Source: Rhizobiaceae bacterium (GTDB taxonomy: Bacteria > Pseudomonadota > Alphaproteobacteria > Rhizobiales > Rhizobiaceae). From it: a stretch of 6,730 bases of DNA. Where the stretch lies: assembly GCA_014380965.1 (NCBI GenBank), contig JACMIV010000073.1:1-6730 (forward strand), read 5' to 3'. A program made the position numbers and the translations under genes. Shown here piece after piece: positions 5,842 through 6,730 of this stretch. Under the pieces are notes generated by a model. The model was given only the letters and a program-made list of their open reading frames with translations. It was not told the origin of the DNA and did not search any database. Position 1 is the first letter of the stretch; every line of letters starts with the position of its first letter.

Positions 5842-6730
5842 TTATTTGGTCGAGATGATGTCCTGCGCCTGAAGCCACTGCGGCGTCCCGGGCTTCAGTT
5901 TCAGTTGCGCGCGCGCTGCGAAGAGCCGGGCATCCTGCGTCGCGCCGTTGACCCAATACCCTTCCGCGGTCGCCAGCTCGGCCGAGGCGACGTCGCCGAG
6001 CTGGCCGTAGGCCAGCGCGAGAAATCGGTAGGCGGTGCCGTTCGATGGATCGGCGTCGAGGCCGCGTTTGATGAGCGCAATCGCCTGTTTCATCTCAGCC
6101 GGATCGCCGCTCGTCACCATCGCCTGACCGATGGATGCCTCGATCAGCCCGGATTTTGACGGATCGAGCGCGGCCGCCTTCGAAAATGCCGCCGCCGCGT
6201 CCTTCGAGCGTCCGGCCTCCATCAGGATCTCGCCGCGGATCTCGTGAAACCAGGGGCTCTTCGTGTTCGCCTTGATCAGTGCGTCGATCTTCTGGAGCGC
6301 CACCGAAGGCGAGCCTGCGAGATGGGCGGAGATCGCGTCGCCGTAACTTGCGGGCAGTCCTCTCGGGTCGCGCGAGAAGAGCCGGCGCACCTGTCCCGAG
6401 CCCTCGCCGTAAGCGGCGATCTTGGCGCGGGCGAGGTCGTGGCGGAGCTGAAGCGAGGGCTCGTCGGCCTTGTCGAAATGCGGGCTCTGCCGCGCCAACG
6501 TCTGTAGAAGCGCGATGCGGTCGCGCGGCGCCGGATGCGACGTCGCATAGCGGCTCGGCGAGACGCCGGAGAGAAGATTGGCGCGTTCGAGGCCCTCGAA
6601 ACTCTGGATCAGCCCCTTCGCCGACTGGCCGGTCTTGTCGAGATAGACTAGCGCGGATCGATCGGCGGTGGTCTCCTCGGAGCGTTGATAGGCCATAAGC
6701 CCGCGGGATGCGGCCGCGCTGCCGCCTGCA
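5842..6730 (-). CDS. M48-family metalloprotease with C-terminal TPR region (BepA/YfgC-like), N-terminal part outside window
   Basis: The frame is open from the right edge to TAA at 5842-5844 and gives about 295 C-terminal residues; the ATG at 6696 is internal. The first residues (AGGSAAASRGLMAYQRSEETTADRSALVYLDKTGQSAKGLI) are the end of the M48 peptidase domain. The Glu in the E-x-x-x-AD segment is the expected third zinc ligand. YATSHPAPRDRIALLQ is the typical end of the catalytic domain. The HExxH motif and signal peptide lie outside the window. The C-terminal half contains about three TPR-like repeats, starting near SPWFHEIRGEILMEAG, GLIEASIGQAMVTSG and GTAYRFLALAYGQLG. BepA-type proteases act in the periplasm in outer-membrane protein assembly and degradation. 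The DsbA-like gene follows 61 bp downstream, which fits a shared envelope quality-control role. Confidence 0.93.
   Translation of the reverse strand, partial: AGGSAAASRGLMAYQRSEETTADRSALVYLDKTGQSAKGLIQSFEGLERANLLSGVSPSRYATSHPAPRDRIALLQTLARQSPHFDKADEPSLQLRHDLARAKIAAYGEGSGQVRRLFSRDPRGLPASYGDAISAHLAGSPSVALQKIDALIKANTKSPWFHEIRGEILMEAGRSKDAAAAFSKAAALDPSKSGLIEASIGQAMVTSGDPAEMKQAIALIKRGLDADPSNGTAYRFLALAYGQLGDVASAELATAEGYWVNGATQDARLFAARAQLKLKPGTPQWLQAQDIISTK

Overview
The window is GC-rich chromosomal DNA that looks like an alphaproteobacterium, most likely a member of the Hyphomicrobiales (Rhizobiales). Protein character and gene order both point there: a GatB tail, an NDUFA12-type complex I protein, a DUF2155 exported protein, aat, accC, accB, a DsbA/ScsC-like oxidoreductase and an M48/TPR protease, in a neighbourhood familiar from that order. 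The genus cannot be fixed from the sequence alone.

Left part, + strand. The 3' end of gatB (1-441) overlaps an uncharacterised GNAT acetyltransferase gene by an ATGA junction. The NDUFA12-like gene (1057-1437) follows, then the gene for a small exported DUF2155 protein (1659-2222). Right part, - strand, read from right to left. A truncated M48/TPR protease gene (beyond 6730 to 5842) comes first, then a DsbA-family thiol oxidoreductase with an apparent TTG start (5780-5019). After a roughly 300-bp stretch without a convincing gene come accB (4712-4230), accC (4215-2866) and aat (2860-2162). The two halves converge at about 2162-2222, where the coding 3' ends of aat and the DUF2155 gene overlap tail to tail by 61 bp.

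Functional grouping: AccB and AccC are the biotin carrier and biotin carboxylase of acetyl-CoA carboxylase (fatty acid synthesis), in a tight operon with aat (N-end-rule aminoacyl transfer) packed directly behind. GatB serves Gln/Asn-tRNA formation by transamidation. The NDUFA12-type protein is a respiratory complex I assembly or accessory factor. The DsbA-like and M48/TPR proteins are envelope protein-folding and quality-control factors.

I found no mobile element, CRISPR array, phage gene, tRNA or rRNA, and no clear novel system. The observations most worth checking are these: the apparent absence of aroQ (type II 3-dehydroquinase) from its usual rhizobial position between the DsbA gene and accB, which leaves a gene-free spacer; an imperfect palindrome in that spacer; an Arg in a normally Pro/Asn-type position of the biotin carboxylase active-site segment; and the antisense coding overlap of aat with the DUF2155 gene.
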